A DNA stretch of 64,000 nucleotides, taken from contig PXUA01000019.1 in the NCBI GenBank assembly GCA_003022435.1, forward strand, positions 1 to 64,000, read 5' to 3'. This document shows, piece after piece, positions 1 through 7,977 of the stretch (within the stretch, counting starts at the first letter, position 1; each line of letters starts with the position of its first letter). A model generated the notes under the pieces. It had not been told where the DNA came from, did no database searches, and worked only from the letters and a program-made list of their open reading frames with translations. Source of the DNA: Bacteroidetes bacterium SW_9_63_38. Its GTDB lineage: Bacteria; Bacteroidota; Rhodothermia; Rhodothermales; Salinibacteraceae. A program made the translations under genes and the position numbers.

Positions 1-10
1 CTGAGAACGA

Positions 11-262
11 GGCCATCCAGATGGCCATGACCGAGTATCCCGACGGCCGTCGTGGATGCACGAGATCCACGAAGTCGCAGCGCTGGGAGCAAGGCCATCT
101 AAATGGCCGCGACTACTTACCGGACCGTTTGCTCAGGGCACCGAAAAATCTTCTCTAGTCGTCGCTCCTGGACATCTAGATGTCCAAACTTGATGGTACA
201 TCTCAGATGTCCGGGAGCCTATACAACCTTACGTCAGATAGACTCTGGCCATCTAGATGGCC
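11..262. repeat. Cluster of five 16-18 bp palindromes
   Basis: Five near-identical dyads lie at 11-26, 93-108, 170-185, 195-212 and 247-262. The perfect form is GGCCATCTAGATGGCC (247-262); the others change one or a few bases, often symmetrically (for example GGACATCTAGATGTCC at 170-185). Centre-to-centre distances are about 82, 77, 26 and 51 bp, the last three close to multiples of 26 bp. No ORF here looks coding. The dyads could be operator sites, hairpins in an RNA, or a degenerate repeat array. The neighbour to the left is outside the window, so the gene they might control cannot be seen. Confidence 0.6.
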
Positions 263-503
263 TAGATCAAGATCTGGAGTGACGATGGAAAATCGGGGAA
301 TCGTGGATGCATTTTGGGCAGTTTTGCCTGTAAATACCGACTCCGAGGGAGAAACCAGCGGGATCGCCAGAGATTTTTCGGTGCCCAGGCTTCGAATTTG
401 AAAACTGTCCGGTAGCTAGTGGCCGCGACCGAGTACTCGCCGGAGTGGCCGAAGACAATCCGCCAAACAGCTTCTCACACATACATACCCATACACGCAT
501 CCC
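263..503. other. Gene-free stretch 3' of the subtilase
   Basis: This stretch lies downstream of the minus-strand subtilase stop. No coding ORF is convincing. A segment around 410-448 (gtggccgcgaccgagtac) resembles sequence following the palindromes at 20-40 and 103-112, so the stretch may be a decayed extension of the palindrome array. An AC-rich run at 476-502 resembles the AC/GT-rich runs in other intergenic regions of this window. Confidence 0.4.
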
Positions 504-2228
504 TCATTCCGAACTGAGTTTGGCGGCACGCTGGAGGGCGGCGTGGGCGTTGACGATGCCGCCGGTGCGAGATAGCTGGCCGAAGGGAATTTGCTCTGAG
601 CCGCCGGGGCGCGTCACCATCGTATCGGCGTAGGACGTGGCGGTGCGGAGGATTGCGTCGCGCACCTCAGCCGTCGAGAGGGTCGGGTAGTAGGCCATGA
701 TGAGCGCGGCGACGCCCGAGACCATGGGTGCGGCCATGCTGGTGCCGTCGTTGCGCTCGTACTTGTTGTTGGGAATTGTCGAGTAGATGGCGCCCCCCGG
801 CGCGAACACGTCCACCGTCTCCTCACTGTAGTTGCTGAAGGGAGCGACGAGTTCGTCGTCGGCGTTCCAACTGGAGGCGCCCACCTCGATCCAGTGCTGA
901 GCGCGACCGCCGTTTTTGTACTGCCGGGTGGGATAGTTGGCCGTCGTGTCCACATTTTCGCCGTCGTTGCCGGCGGCGTGAACCATGAGGACGCCCAGAG
1001 AATCGGCGTACTGCACGGCCCGATCGACCACCTCTTTGTACGGCGAGTAGCCCTTCCCGAAGCTCATGTTGATCACGTCGGCCCCATTGTCGGCGGCGTA
1101 GCGGATGGCGTTTGCCACGTCCTTGTCGCGCTCGTCGCCGTTCGGCACAGTCCGGACCGGCATGATGCGTACTCCACTCGCGACGCCGTCAATGCCGACG
1201 CCGTTGTTGCGGGCCGCGGCGATGATGCCACCCACGTGCGTCCCGTGGTCGGCATCGGGGCCCTCCACGCCATTGTTGCCGTAGTTGCGCTCGGTCTTGT
1301 CCGAGTAGTCGTCCCCGACGATGGAGCGCGGGTCGAACTCTGGATTGTAGTTGTGCTCCACCTTGTTCTTGAGATGGTCGTAGTACTCATAAATATTGGA
1401 TGGCGACAGCTCCTGACGGTAGAAGTACTGCAGGATGTCGCGGGCCCGTCGGATCTGGGAGTCGTCCGTTGAGATGGTATCGACGGCGGCCCGGGACAGG
1501 CTGTCGGTGCCAAGGTGCTTGGTGAGCACTTTTTCGGCAAACCGAACAGCGTCGCGAGCCTGCTGGACGTTGTTGAGTTCTTTTTGGGCCTTCTTCCGCT
1601 TCCGCTTGAATGTGGCCCGGATGGTCTGATAACGCTGGTAGGCGTCGCGATCGCTGGGAGCAACAGCCGCGGAATCGACATCCGCAAATCGGTTCTTCAG
1701 ACGGACGTAGATGCGGGTGAGCTCGTAGGTGTCGGCCTTGACGTTCTTTCCGTCCGGGCCGCCGATGAAGTTCCAGCCGTGGACGTCGTCGACGTAGCCG
1801 TTGCCGTCGTCGTCTTCGTTGTTGCCGGGCACCTCGTCGGCGTTTGTCCAGGTGGTGGCCGTCAGGTCCTCGTGCCCGATATCGATGCCGGAGTCGATGA
1901 TGGCGACGGTGACGGTGTCCTGGGGCGATCGGCCCCCAAGCATCGTCTCGTAGGCCGTGCGGGTGGCGAGGCCCGGAATCCGTCCCGAGTCGCGGTCGCG
2001 GTGAAACCAGTCCTGCGGGGCGGTGGCGGGAAGGGGAGACGCCTCCGTGGTCGTGTCGGGCGTTGCGGTGCCGTCGCCGTCGCTGCGCTCGGCCGTGGTG
2101 GTCGTGGTGTCGGTCGTCGCGGTGGTGTCTGTGGCCGTCGGAGAGGATGTCGTGGTGGGCGACGTGGACGAACAGCCGACCAGAGCAAGGGCAAGCAGGG
2201 CGGCGAGGAGAACGCGAGGGTACGGCAT
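504..2228 (-). CDS. S8 family (subtilisin-like) serine protease, secreted lipoprotein
   Basis: A 574-residue protein read from the ATG at 2228. The start was chosen because it gives a clean lipoprotein signal (hydrophobic segment, then LVGC with Cys19), whereas the longer frame upstream runs into a different gene. A Thr/Ser-rich linker (about 20-65) follows. The subtilase domain carries Asp112 (IDSGID), His328 (DHGTHVGG), oxyanion Asn421 (HAAGND) and Ser497 (GTSMAAP). An acidic, probably Ca-binding NNEDDDGNGYVDD segment lies at 137-149. Between Asp and His is an extra, partly Lys-rich helical insertion (about 165-320), a variant known in Bacteroidota subtilases. The enzyme should be anchored outside the cytoplasm and degrade proteins or peptides. 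It is last in a minus-strand run after aspS and the Cys-rich gene. Confidence 0.93.
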   Translation of the reverse strand: MPYPRVLLAALLALALVGCSSTSPTTTSSPTATDTTATTDTTTTTAERSDGDGTATPDTTTEASPLPATAPQDWFHRDRDSGRIPGLATRTAYETMLGGRSPQDTVTVAIIDSGIDIGHEDLTATTWTNADEVPGNNEDDDGNGYVDDVHGWNFIGGPDGKNVKADTYELTRIYVRLKNRFADVDSAAVAPSDRDAYQRYQTIRATFKRKRKKAQKELNNVQQARDAVRFAEKVLTKHLGTDSLSRAAVDTISTDDSQIRRARDILQYFYRQELSPSNIYEYYDHLKNKVEHNYNPEFDPRSIVGDDYSDKTERNYGNNGVEGPDADHGTHVGGIIAAARNNGVGIDGVASGVRIMPVRTVPNGDERDKDVANAIRYAADNGADVINMSFGKGYSPYKEVVDRAVQYADSLGVLMVHAAGNDGENVDTTANYPTRQYKNGGRAQHWIEVGASSWNADDELVAPFSNYSEETVDVFAPGGAIYSTIPNNKYERNDGTSMAAPMVSGVAALIMAYYPTLSTAEVRDAILRTATSYADTMVTRPGGSEQIPFGQLSRTGGIVNAHAALQRAAKLSSE

Positions 2229-2317
2229 AGAAGCAAGCAAATGACAGATAGGACGGGAAGGACAGTCGGCTCCCGCAGAATACTGCGTGGGATTCGTGGA
2301 AGTTGCGGGTTCCCTCG

Positions 2318-2899
2318 TCAGGCGAGCACCGGGCCCTGCAGGTTTTGCTGCAGCTCTGGGGGCACGCCGAAGTGCTCGTCCCGAAAGCCGCCGAGCTCGT
2401 CGAGCGTTTCGTTGGAGAGGCGCTCCACGAGAGCCTCGATGGCGGGGCCGCCGATCATGAGGGGAAGATGCGTGACCAGCATCTTCTCGCCCCGACAGTG
2501 GGCGAGCAGCTGGTATTCTTCCAGGTCCTTTTTCGGCGTGCCGTAGACAACACACTGCTGCGTCCAGTCGGACGGGTCGACAGACACGTCCTCGGTGCTG
2601 GGGAGCAGGGCCGCCGTCCGCTCCGGCAGGTCCATGTGTTCGTTCAGGAACGACGAGCAGCGTTGTGCCGACGCGTCGGAGAACGAGTTGCTGAGCGTCG
2701 CGTGGCACGGCATGCACAGGGCGTAGCCGAAAACGGTCTCCTCCACGTCGTACCCCTCGTACGACCGGAAGCCCTTCTCAATGACGTAGTCGACCGAGCC
2801 GTCGCGCAGGGGCTGATCGCAGACCATGCACTCGTCGAAGGGCGCGTCGGTGTCGTCGGCGTAAAACGTAGGGGGGATGGGGACCCGTTCGGGAGGCAC
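2318..2899 (-). CDS. Hypothetical protein with two CxxC pairs (probable zinc-binding)
   Basis: Not recognised as a named family. From a GTG at 2899 the protein has 193 residues. The frame stays open to an ATG at 3076, but that start would lie just beyond the aspS terminator hairpin (3038-3062) and gives an unlikely low-complexity N-terminus, so the shorter form is preferred. Two Cys pairs, CMVC (24-27) and CMPC (62-65), are followed by His66, spaced as in treble-clef or zinc-ribbon sites. The rest is acidic and soluble, with no signal peptide or membrane segment. It lies between aspS and the subtilase on the same strand and may be co-transcribed with the latter. Confidence 0.7.
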   Translation of the reverse strand: MPPERVPIPPTFYADDTDAPFDECMVCDQPLRDGSVDYVIEKGFRSYEGYDVEETVFGYALCMPCHATLSNSFSDASAQRCSSFLNEHMDLPERTAALLPSTEDVSVDPSDWTQQCVVYGTPKKDLEEYQLLAHCRGEKMLVTHLPLMIGGPAIEALVERLSNETLDELGGFRDEHFGVPPELQQNLQGPVLA

Positions 2900-3037
2900 A
2901 GCCGGTACAGCGCTGTTGGAGAAGCCGGTCGATGAAAACCGAAGCAAGTGGGAGTACTTGTAAAAAGGCGGGCCGTGGAAGTTCGGACGAGTCCCCTCGC
3001 CAGTTGGGAATAGAGCAGCCGGGAGAGATACAGAAAT

Positions 3038-3062
3038 GGTCGGTGCCTCACTGACACCGACC
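3038..3062 (-). terminator. Hairpin 3' of aspS
   Basis: A perfect 8-bp stem (GGTCGGTG with CACCGACC, loop 9 nt) lies 45 bases after the aspS stop when read on the minus strand. The tail is only weakly T-rich (atttctg). It is plausible as the aspS terminator and argues against the upstream start for the next gene. Confidence 0.45.
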
Positions 3063-3106
3063 GCGGATTCGACCACAATGTCCGGCGAGTTCGCCGTAGC
3101 CGACGC

Positions 3107-4996
3107 CTACGAGGCCAGACGGGTATGACGGGCCACGTGGGCGGGCGGCTCCAGATCGGGCGGCAGTTCGAGACGGAGGGACAGGGTGTCCAACTGCTCG
3201 GGGTCGACCCAGTCGGGGGACTCGACCATCGGCTCCACGCCGCTCTGGTTCTTGGGGAACGCGATCACGTCGCGCAGGGAGTCGGCCCCGGCCAGGAGCA
3301 TCACGAGACGGTCGAGCCCGATGGCGATGCCGCCGTGCGGGGGGGCGCCGTAGCGGAGGGCGTCCAGCAGGAACCCGAACCGCCCCTGTGCCTCCTCCGG
3401 CCCGATGCCGAGGAGATCGAACATCTGCTCCTGCGTCTCGCGGTTGTGGATACGAATGGAGCCGCCACCGATCTCGTTGCCGTTGAGCACGAGGTCGTAC
3501 GCTCGGGCCTCGACTTCTTCGGGATTGACTTCCAGGTCGTCGACGTGCTCCGGCTTCGGTGCTGTGAAGGGGTGGTGCATCGACACGTGGCGGCCTTCCT
3601 CGTCGTCGTACTCCACGAGCGGGAAGTCGGTGATCCACACGAACTGGTCCTCGCCCTCGCCGGGGTCGGGACGCAGGCCCAGCTGCTCGCCGAGGAAGAG
3701 GCGCATCTGACCGGCCTTGTGGTGCACGTCGGGGGCCTGACCCGCAAGGACGAGCACGAGGTCGCCGGTGTCGGCCCCAACCTTCTCCGCGGCTTCCTTG
3801 CCGTATTTCTTCGGCATCGCGTCCGTGCTCAGGTTCTGCGTCATCTCCGAACCGTCGGACGGGAACTGGAAGTAGATGAGCCCACCGGCGCCGATCTCGT
3901 TGACCACATGGTCTTCGAGGCGGTCGAGCGCGGCGCGGCCCATGTTGCCCTCGCCCGGCACCCGGATCGCCAGCAGGTGCCCGCCGTCGTCGAGGACGGA
4001 CTGGAAGACGCGGAAGCCGCTGCCGTCGAAGACCTCCGATACGTCGTGTAGCTTCAGGTCGAAGCGGAGGTCCGGCTTGTCGGTGCCGTAGTCGCGAATC
4101 GCCTCGTGGTAGGGCATGCGCGGGAACGGCGTCTCCAGGGTCGTGTCCTCCACGTCCGCCCAGAGGTCAGCCATCAGGCCCTCCGTGAGGTCGTAGATCT
4201 GCTCCTCCGTGGCAAAGGTCATCTCCACGTCGATCTGCGTGAACTCCGGCTGCCGGTCGGCCCGCAGGTCCTCGTCGCGGAAGCACTTCACAATTTGGAA
4301 GTAGCGGTCCAGGCCGCCGACCATGAGGAGCTGCTTGTACGTCTGCGGCGACTGCGGCAGCGCGTAGAAGCGGCCCGGCTGCAGGCGGCTCGGCACGAGG
4401 AAGTCGCGCGCCCCCTCCGGCGTCGACTTCATGAGCACCGGCGTCTCGATCTCCGCGAAGTCGTTGTCGTCGAAGTAGCTCCGCGTCGTCTGGTAGACGT
4501 CGTGGCGCAGCAGCAGGTTTTGCTGGAGCGCCGGACGGCGCAGGTCCAGGTAGCGGTGCTTGAGGCGCACATCCTCGCCGGTGTCCATCTGCCGCTCCGC
4601 GTGGGCGCTCACGAGGAAGGGCGGCGTCTCGGCCACGTTGAGCACATTGAGTTCCTGGGCGTTGACCTCGATTCGGCCCGTCTTGAGGTCCGGGTTTACC
4701 ATCTCCTCGCCCCGGGGCCGCACGGTGCCGTTGATGCTGATCACGTCCTCGCGGCGCAGGTGCCCGGCCGCCTCGTAGGCATCTTCGTTGTCCTGCGGCG
4801 AGAAGACGACCTGCGTGAGGCCGTAGCGGTCGCGGAGGTCGATGAACACGAGGCCGCCGTGGTCGCGGCTCGTATCGACCCAGCCCTTGAGGGTCACGTC
4901 CTCCCCCTCGTGGTCGCTGCGCAGGTCGCCGCAGGTGTGGGTGCGGGCGCCATGGGTGTCGGGCGAGATGAGATCGGCACGGGGATGCTCGGCCAT
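3107..4996 (-). CDS. aspS: Aspartyl-tRNA synthetase
   Basis: A 629-residue class II synthetase of the bacterial type that charges tRNA(Asp). It has an N-terminal OB anticodon-binding domain (about 20-125), a catalytic core interrupted by the bacterial GAD insertion, and motif 3 near the C-terminus (GGIAIGLDRLVMLL). In the anticodon-binding domain the sequence is SRDHGG, with His46. In characterised enzymes His at this site marks the non-discriminating class, which also charges tRNA(Asn), while Leu marks the discriminating class. That fits the presence of gatA in this window but is inference. The start at 4996 has no competing upstream Met. A 500-bp divergent region separates it from the flavin reductase. 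Confidence 0.97.
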   Translation of the reverse strand: MAEHPRADLISPDTHGARTHTCGDLRSDHEGEDVTLKGWVDTSRDHGGLVFIDLRDRYGLTQVVFSPQDNEDAYEAAGHLRREDVISINGTVRPRGEEMVNPDLKTGRIEVNAQELNVLNVAETPPFLVSAHAERQMDTGEDVRLKHRYLDLRRPALQQNLLLRHDVYQTTRSYFDDNDFAEIETPVLMKSTPEGARDFLVPSRLQPGRFYALPQSPQTYKQLLMVGGLDRYFQIVKCFRDEDLRADRQPEFTQIDVEMTFATEEQIYDLTEGLMADLWADVEDTTLETPFPRMPYHEAIRDYGTDKPDLRFDLKLHDVSEVFDGSGFRVFQSVLDDGGHLLAIRVPGEGNMGRAALDRLEDHVVNEIGAGGLIYFQFPSDGSEMTQNLSTDAMPKKYGKEAAEKVGADTGDLVLVLAGQAPDVHHKAGQMRLFLGEQLGLRPDPGEGEDQFVWITDFPLVEYDDEEGRHVSMHHPFTAPKPEHVDDLEVNPEEVEARAYDLVLNGNEIGGGSIRIHNRETQEQMFDLLGIGPEEAQGRFGFLLDALRYGAPPHGGIAIGLDRLVMLLAGADSLRDVIAFPKNQSGVEPMVESPDWVDPEQLDTLSLRLELPPDLEPPAHVARHTRLAS

Positions 4997-5503
4997 GGTT
5001 GCGTCGGTCGTTGAAAATCAGCGTTCCTTTGAGAGGCGTCTCTGCCGCGATGCGGCTGGTAGAGGGACGCACAGTACAAAAGTGTCCCGCTTCATCGGAC
5101 GAAAAGCTACGAATCGCAACGACCAAATCCACCCCCGGTTCGAGCCTGGGACGAATTTAGACATAGAATACAAGGTTGCGGTGTCAGGAAGTGCGTTGGG
5201 GGGAGCGTTTTGCGTTACGCGTTTTGCGTTGGGCAGGGCCGAACGATGCCGCGACGCAAAGACGCGAGCAGCTGTGCGCAAAGCGGTGAACGAGATCCCG
5301 GAAAGACCCAGTCTCGCAAAAGCACACGAAAGCGGTAGAAAACGGCATTTTGCCAGCCTCCGCATGATCGCAGACCTGTCGGGTCTCGTTTACCGCACCT
5401 TGGTCCTGCACACCTACCAAGACGCGATTTCGTGGCGCTGTTTTGAAACGTTCGGTTCATAATAGAGTATCCGCTGTGACGTTATCTCTCACCGTTCCGA
5501 TCT
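4997..5503. other. Divergent intergenic region aspS / flavin reductase
   Basis: About 500 bp between the two divergently transcribed starts, which must hold both promoters. An iterated word (gcgttttgcgttacgcgttttgcg) at 5207-5229 belongs to the short-word repeats seen before other genes here. No ORF is convincing, and no recognised RNA gene or riboswitch was seen. Confidence 0.4.
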
Positions 5504-6661
5504 GTGCCTGTGTCCACTCCTTTGTTTTCTGAACTGGAGCTCGGTGCCCTCACGCTTCCCCACCGCGTGGCGATGGCGCCGCTGACCCGCAACCGCGCCG
5601 CGAAGGGCAACGTGCCCCACGACCTGAACGTCAAGTACTACCGGCAGCGGGCCTCCGCTGCCCTGATCATTACCGAGGCCACGCAGGTCGCGCCGAAGGA
5701 GCAGGGCTATCCCCGCACGCCCGGCACTCACTCCGACGCGCAGGTGGAGGGCTGGTCCGACGTGACCGACGCCGTCCACGAGGCCGGGGGGCGCATCTTT
5801 CTGCAGCTCTGGCACGTGGGCCGCATCTCGCATTCGTCGTATCACGACGGCGAACGGCCGGTGGCCCCGTCGGCGATCGCGCCGGAGGGGGAGGTGCTGA
5901 CGCCGACCATGGAGATGGTGCCGTTCGAGACGCCGCGGGCGCTGACGACGGAGGAGGTCCGTGCCGTTGTAGAGCAGTACCGGCAGGGGGCGGAGAATGC
6001 CCGCCACGCCGGGTTCGACGGCGTCGAGATTCACGCCGCCAACGGCTATCTGATCGACCAGTTTTTGCGGTCGGGCACCAACGAGCGCACCGACCGCTAC
6101 GGCGGCTCGCTGGAGAACCGGCTCCGGTTTTTGCAGGAGGTGACGGACGCGGCGACGGGGGAGTGGGACGCCGACCGCGTGGGCGTCCGCTTCTCACCGT
6201 TGAGCGTGTTCAACGACATGCACGACGATCACCCGGCGGAGACCTTCGCGGCGGCCGCCGGCGTGGCCAATGACTTCGACCTTGCGTACACCCACCACGT
6301 CGAATCCGCCGAGCCGAAGCCGCCGGTGGCGGAGAAGGGCGAGGCTGCGACGGTCTTCGGGGGCATGCGCGAAGCGTTCGACGGCGCGGTCGTCGCGAAC
6401 GGCAACTACGACGCCGACACGGCCACCGATGCCCTGGAGCGAGGCTACGCCGACCTCATCGCGTTCGGGCGGGCGTTCCTCGCCAATCCCGATCTCCCGC
6501 GGCGCCTCCGCGAGGGGTTGCCCATCAACGTGCCGGACGAAGACACCTTCTACCAGGGCGGCGAGACGGGGTACGTCGACTACCCGACGTGGGACGATCT
6601 CCAGAACGGCGCGGCCCACGAGACGCTCCATGCTCTTCACGAACTCACCCCTCGTGGATAA
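5504..6661 (+). CDS. Alkene reductase, old yellow enzyme family (NADH:flavin oxidoreductase)
   Basis: A 385-residue FMN-dependent (beta/alpha)8-barrel enzyme, probably cytoplasmic, that reduces activated C=C bonds or nitro compounds with NAD(P)H. Typical segments are the N-terminal LGALTLPHRVAMAPLTRNRA, the substrate-binding HAANGYLIDQF (His and Asn pair) and RTDRYGGSLENR. Near the C-terminus is the FMN phosphate-binding region (DLIAFGRAFLANPDLP). Start is GTG at 5504, giving MPVSTPLFSEL, the usual N-terminus of NemA/xenobiotic-reductase relatives. Length is normal for the family. The pirin remnant follows on the same strand after about 55 bp; the pair may have been an operon for quinone or electrophile detoxification. 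Confidence 0.93.
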   Translation: MPVSTPLFSELELGALTLPHRVAMAPLTRNRAAKGNVPHDLNVKYYRQRASAALIITEATQVAPKEQGYPRTPGTHSDAQVEGWSDVTDAVHEAGGRIFLQLWHVGRISHSSYHDGERPVAPSAIAPEGEVLTPTMEMVPFETPRALTTEEVRAVVEQYRQGAENARHAGFDGVEIHAANGYLIDQFLRSGTNERTDRYGGSLENRLRFLQEVTDAATGEWDADRVGVRFSPLSVFNDMHDDHPAETFAAAAGVANDFDLAYTHHVESAEPKPPVAEKGEAATVFGGMREAFDGAVVANGNYDADTATDALERGYADLIAFGRAFLANPDLPRRLREGLPINVPDEDTFYQGGETGYVDYPTWDDLQNGAAHETLHALHELTPRG

Positions 6662-6717
6662 CATTTCTCGTCGCGTTGTGGGCGGCGAGTTCCACTCCCA
6701 TCAATCTACTTTTTCGG

Positions 6718-7607
6718 ATGGCTACTGCTGAATCCAGATCAACTTCTGCGTCGTCCGCGGACGGGTCCACCCTCCGCCTCCGCCGCAGCGACGAGCGCGG
6801 CTACGAGGACTTCGGATGGACGGACAACTGGATGCCCTTCTCGTTTGCCGACTACCGTGACCCGGACTGGATGCACTTCGGGCCGCTTCGCGTGATGGTG
6901 GAGAACCACATCCAGCCGCACGAGGGCTTTTCGGCCCACCCGCACCGCGACGTAGAGATCGTGACCTACGTGTCGTCCGGCGTGCTCACGCATGGGGACA
7001 ATACCGATCCGTGAGAACGTACGTAAACCATTTTCCGCCATAGCGGAGGACCGTGCACAGTCTCAGATAGAAGCGGAGTTTAGAAACTTGTTCACGTATC
7101 GGTAAGGGCCACGAGACGCACATCGGCGCGGGGGAGATGCAGCTCATCAGTGCCGGGAGTGCGGGCATGGTGCACTCGGAGGAAAACCCCCACGACGCTG
7201 TGGAGCACAACTATCAGATGTGGCTCGTGCCCGACCGGCCGGGGACCGACTCTGCCCACCACGAGCGCGGGTTTTCACCGGACGAGCGGCAGGGGCAGTT
7301 CCGGGGCTACGTGGCGCCGTACACCGACGCCGAGGCGGGCGACGGCGGCCCGATGCCGATCAATACCGACGCCTACATCTACGCCGGGCTCTTCGCGAAG
7401 GGGGACGCCGTGCAGCACGCGCTGGCGCCGGGGCGCGGGGCGTGGGTGCAGGTGGTGGAGGGCATGGTGGAGGGGGCTGGGGTCACGTTGCAGTCCGGGG
7501 ACGGGGCGGGCGTCACGAATGCGGACGAACTCCGGTTCGAGTTTGTCGCGGAGAGCGAGGTGCTGCTCTTCGACCTGCGGATGGATGCGGAGCGGCTGTG
7601 GATGTGA
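6718..7607 (+). pseudogene. Pirin family protein gene, disrupted by a 99-bp miniature element
   Basis: Two ORF pieces together make one pirin-type bicupin, possibly a quercetin 2,3-dioxygenase of the YhhW kind. The first piece (6718-7014) carries the metal-binding HPHRD and ends ...GVLTHGDNTDP-stop. The second resumes as GHETHIGAGEMQLISAG...HSEEN, the conserved continuation of the first cupin, and runs to 7607. The gap is exactly a 99-bp inverted-repeat element (7004-7102) flanked by TA. Removing the element and one TA fuses the pieces in frame through one Lys codon (GDN-K-GHETH), giving about 262 residues. As it stands the first cupin is truncated. A GTG or ATG restart could still give the second part alone, which lacks the HPHRD metal ligands. 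Confidence 0.93.
7004..7102. mobile_element. Miniature inverted-repeat element, family B copy 1 (in pirin)
   Basis: A 99-bp non-coding element with imperfect terminal inverted repeats. The left end reads CCGATCCGTGAGAACG; the right end, reversed, reads CCGATACGTGAACAAG. It is flanked on both sides by TA (7002-7003 and 7103-7104), the target duplication typical of IS630/Tc1-mariner type transposition (IS427-group IS5 elements also use TA). No transposase is encoded, so it would have been moved in trans. Related copies are at 26275-26409 and probably 41262-41365. Confidence 0.85.
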
Positions 7608-7732
7608 GGGGAGATTCGTGAAGCGTGAGGCGTGAGAAGGCGTGCCGATTCCTGTTGTTACGGGGCGTATTCGGGGCCGCCTCTGATTGAGAGCGACAAC
7701 GCATGTTCCCACAACGCACAACCCAAAACGCA

Positions 7733-7888
7733 GGGCAATTCATGTTGGGAGACATCCGGGGGCGAAGGAGACAATTGTGCCGTTGATCGGCTCGATTGCC
7801 CGAACTGAGCGGAGGCACGGATGCATGGAAGCAGTCACGCCGTGCTCTCTTCCGCTCGTGTGTTCCGGAGAGCAAGGTGCGATTGCCC
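7733..7888. mobile_element. Miniature repeat, family C copy 1
   Basis: About 156 bp with terminal inverted repeats (left GGGCAATTCATGTTG; right, reversed, GGGCAATCGCACCTTG). The inside aligns along its whole length with copies at 19303 and 28453 (shared blocks gacatccgg, gagcgga, gcatgga, gtgctct). It occupies most of the 370-bp gap between the pirin remnant and the peptide transporter. The left part of the gap (7611-7640) holds an iterated gcgtgag word. No coding ORF and no clear target duplication were seen. Confidence 0.65.
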
Positions 7889-7977
7889 GAACCCAGAACG
7901 AACGTGATTAGACAGAGTGCGCGTCGGCCCCTATCTTCTGAGCGTTCGACTCTCGCGTACGGATTCACACGCACGGA

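Noticed and set aside
1515-2546. Long plus-strand ORF opposite the subtilase
   Set aside because: It is the complement shadow of a well-supported protease gene; Val/Gly/Arg-rich composition is an artefact of GC-rich coding DNA.
2900-3076. Longer start for the Cys-rich gene
   Set aside because: The ATG at 3076 lies just past the hairpin 3' of aspS and gives a low-complexity lead without conserved character.
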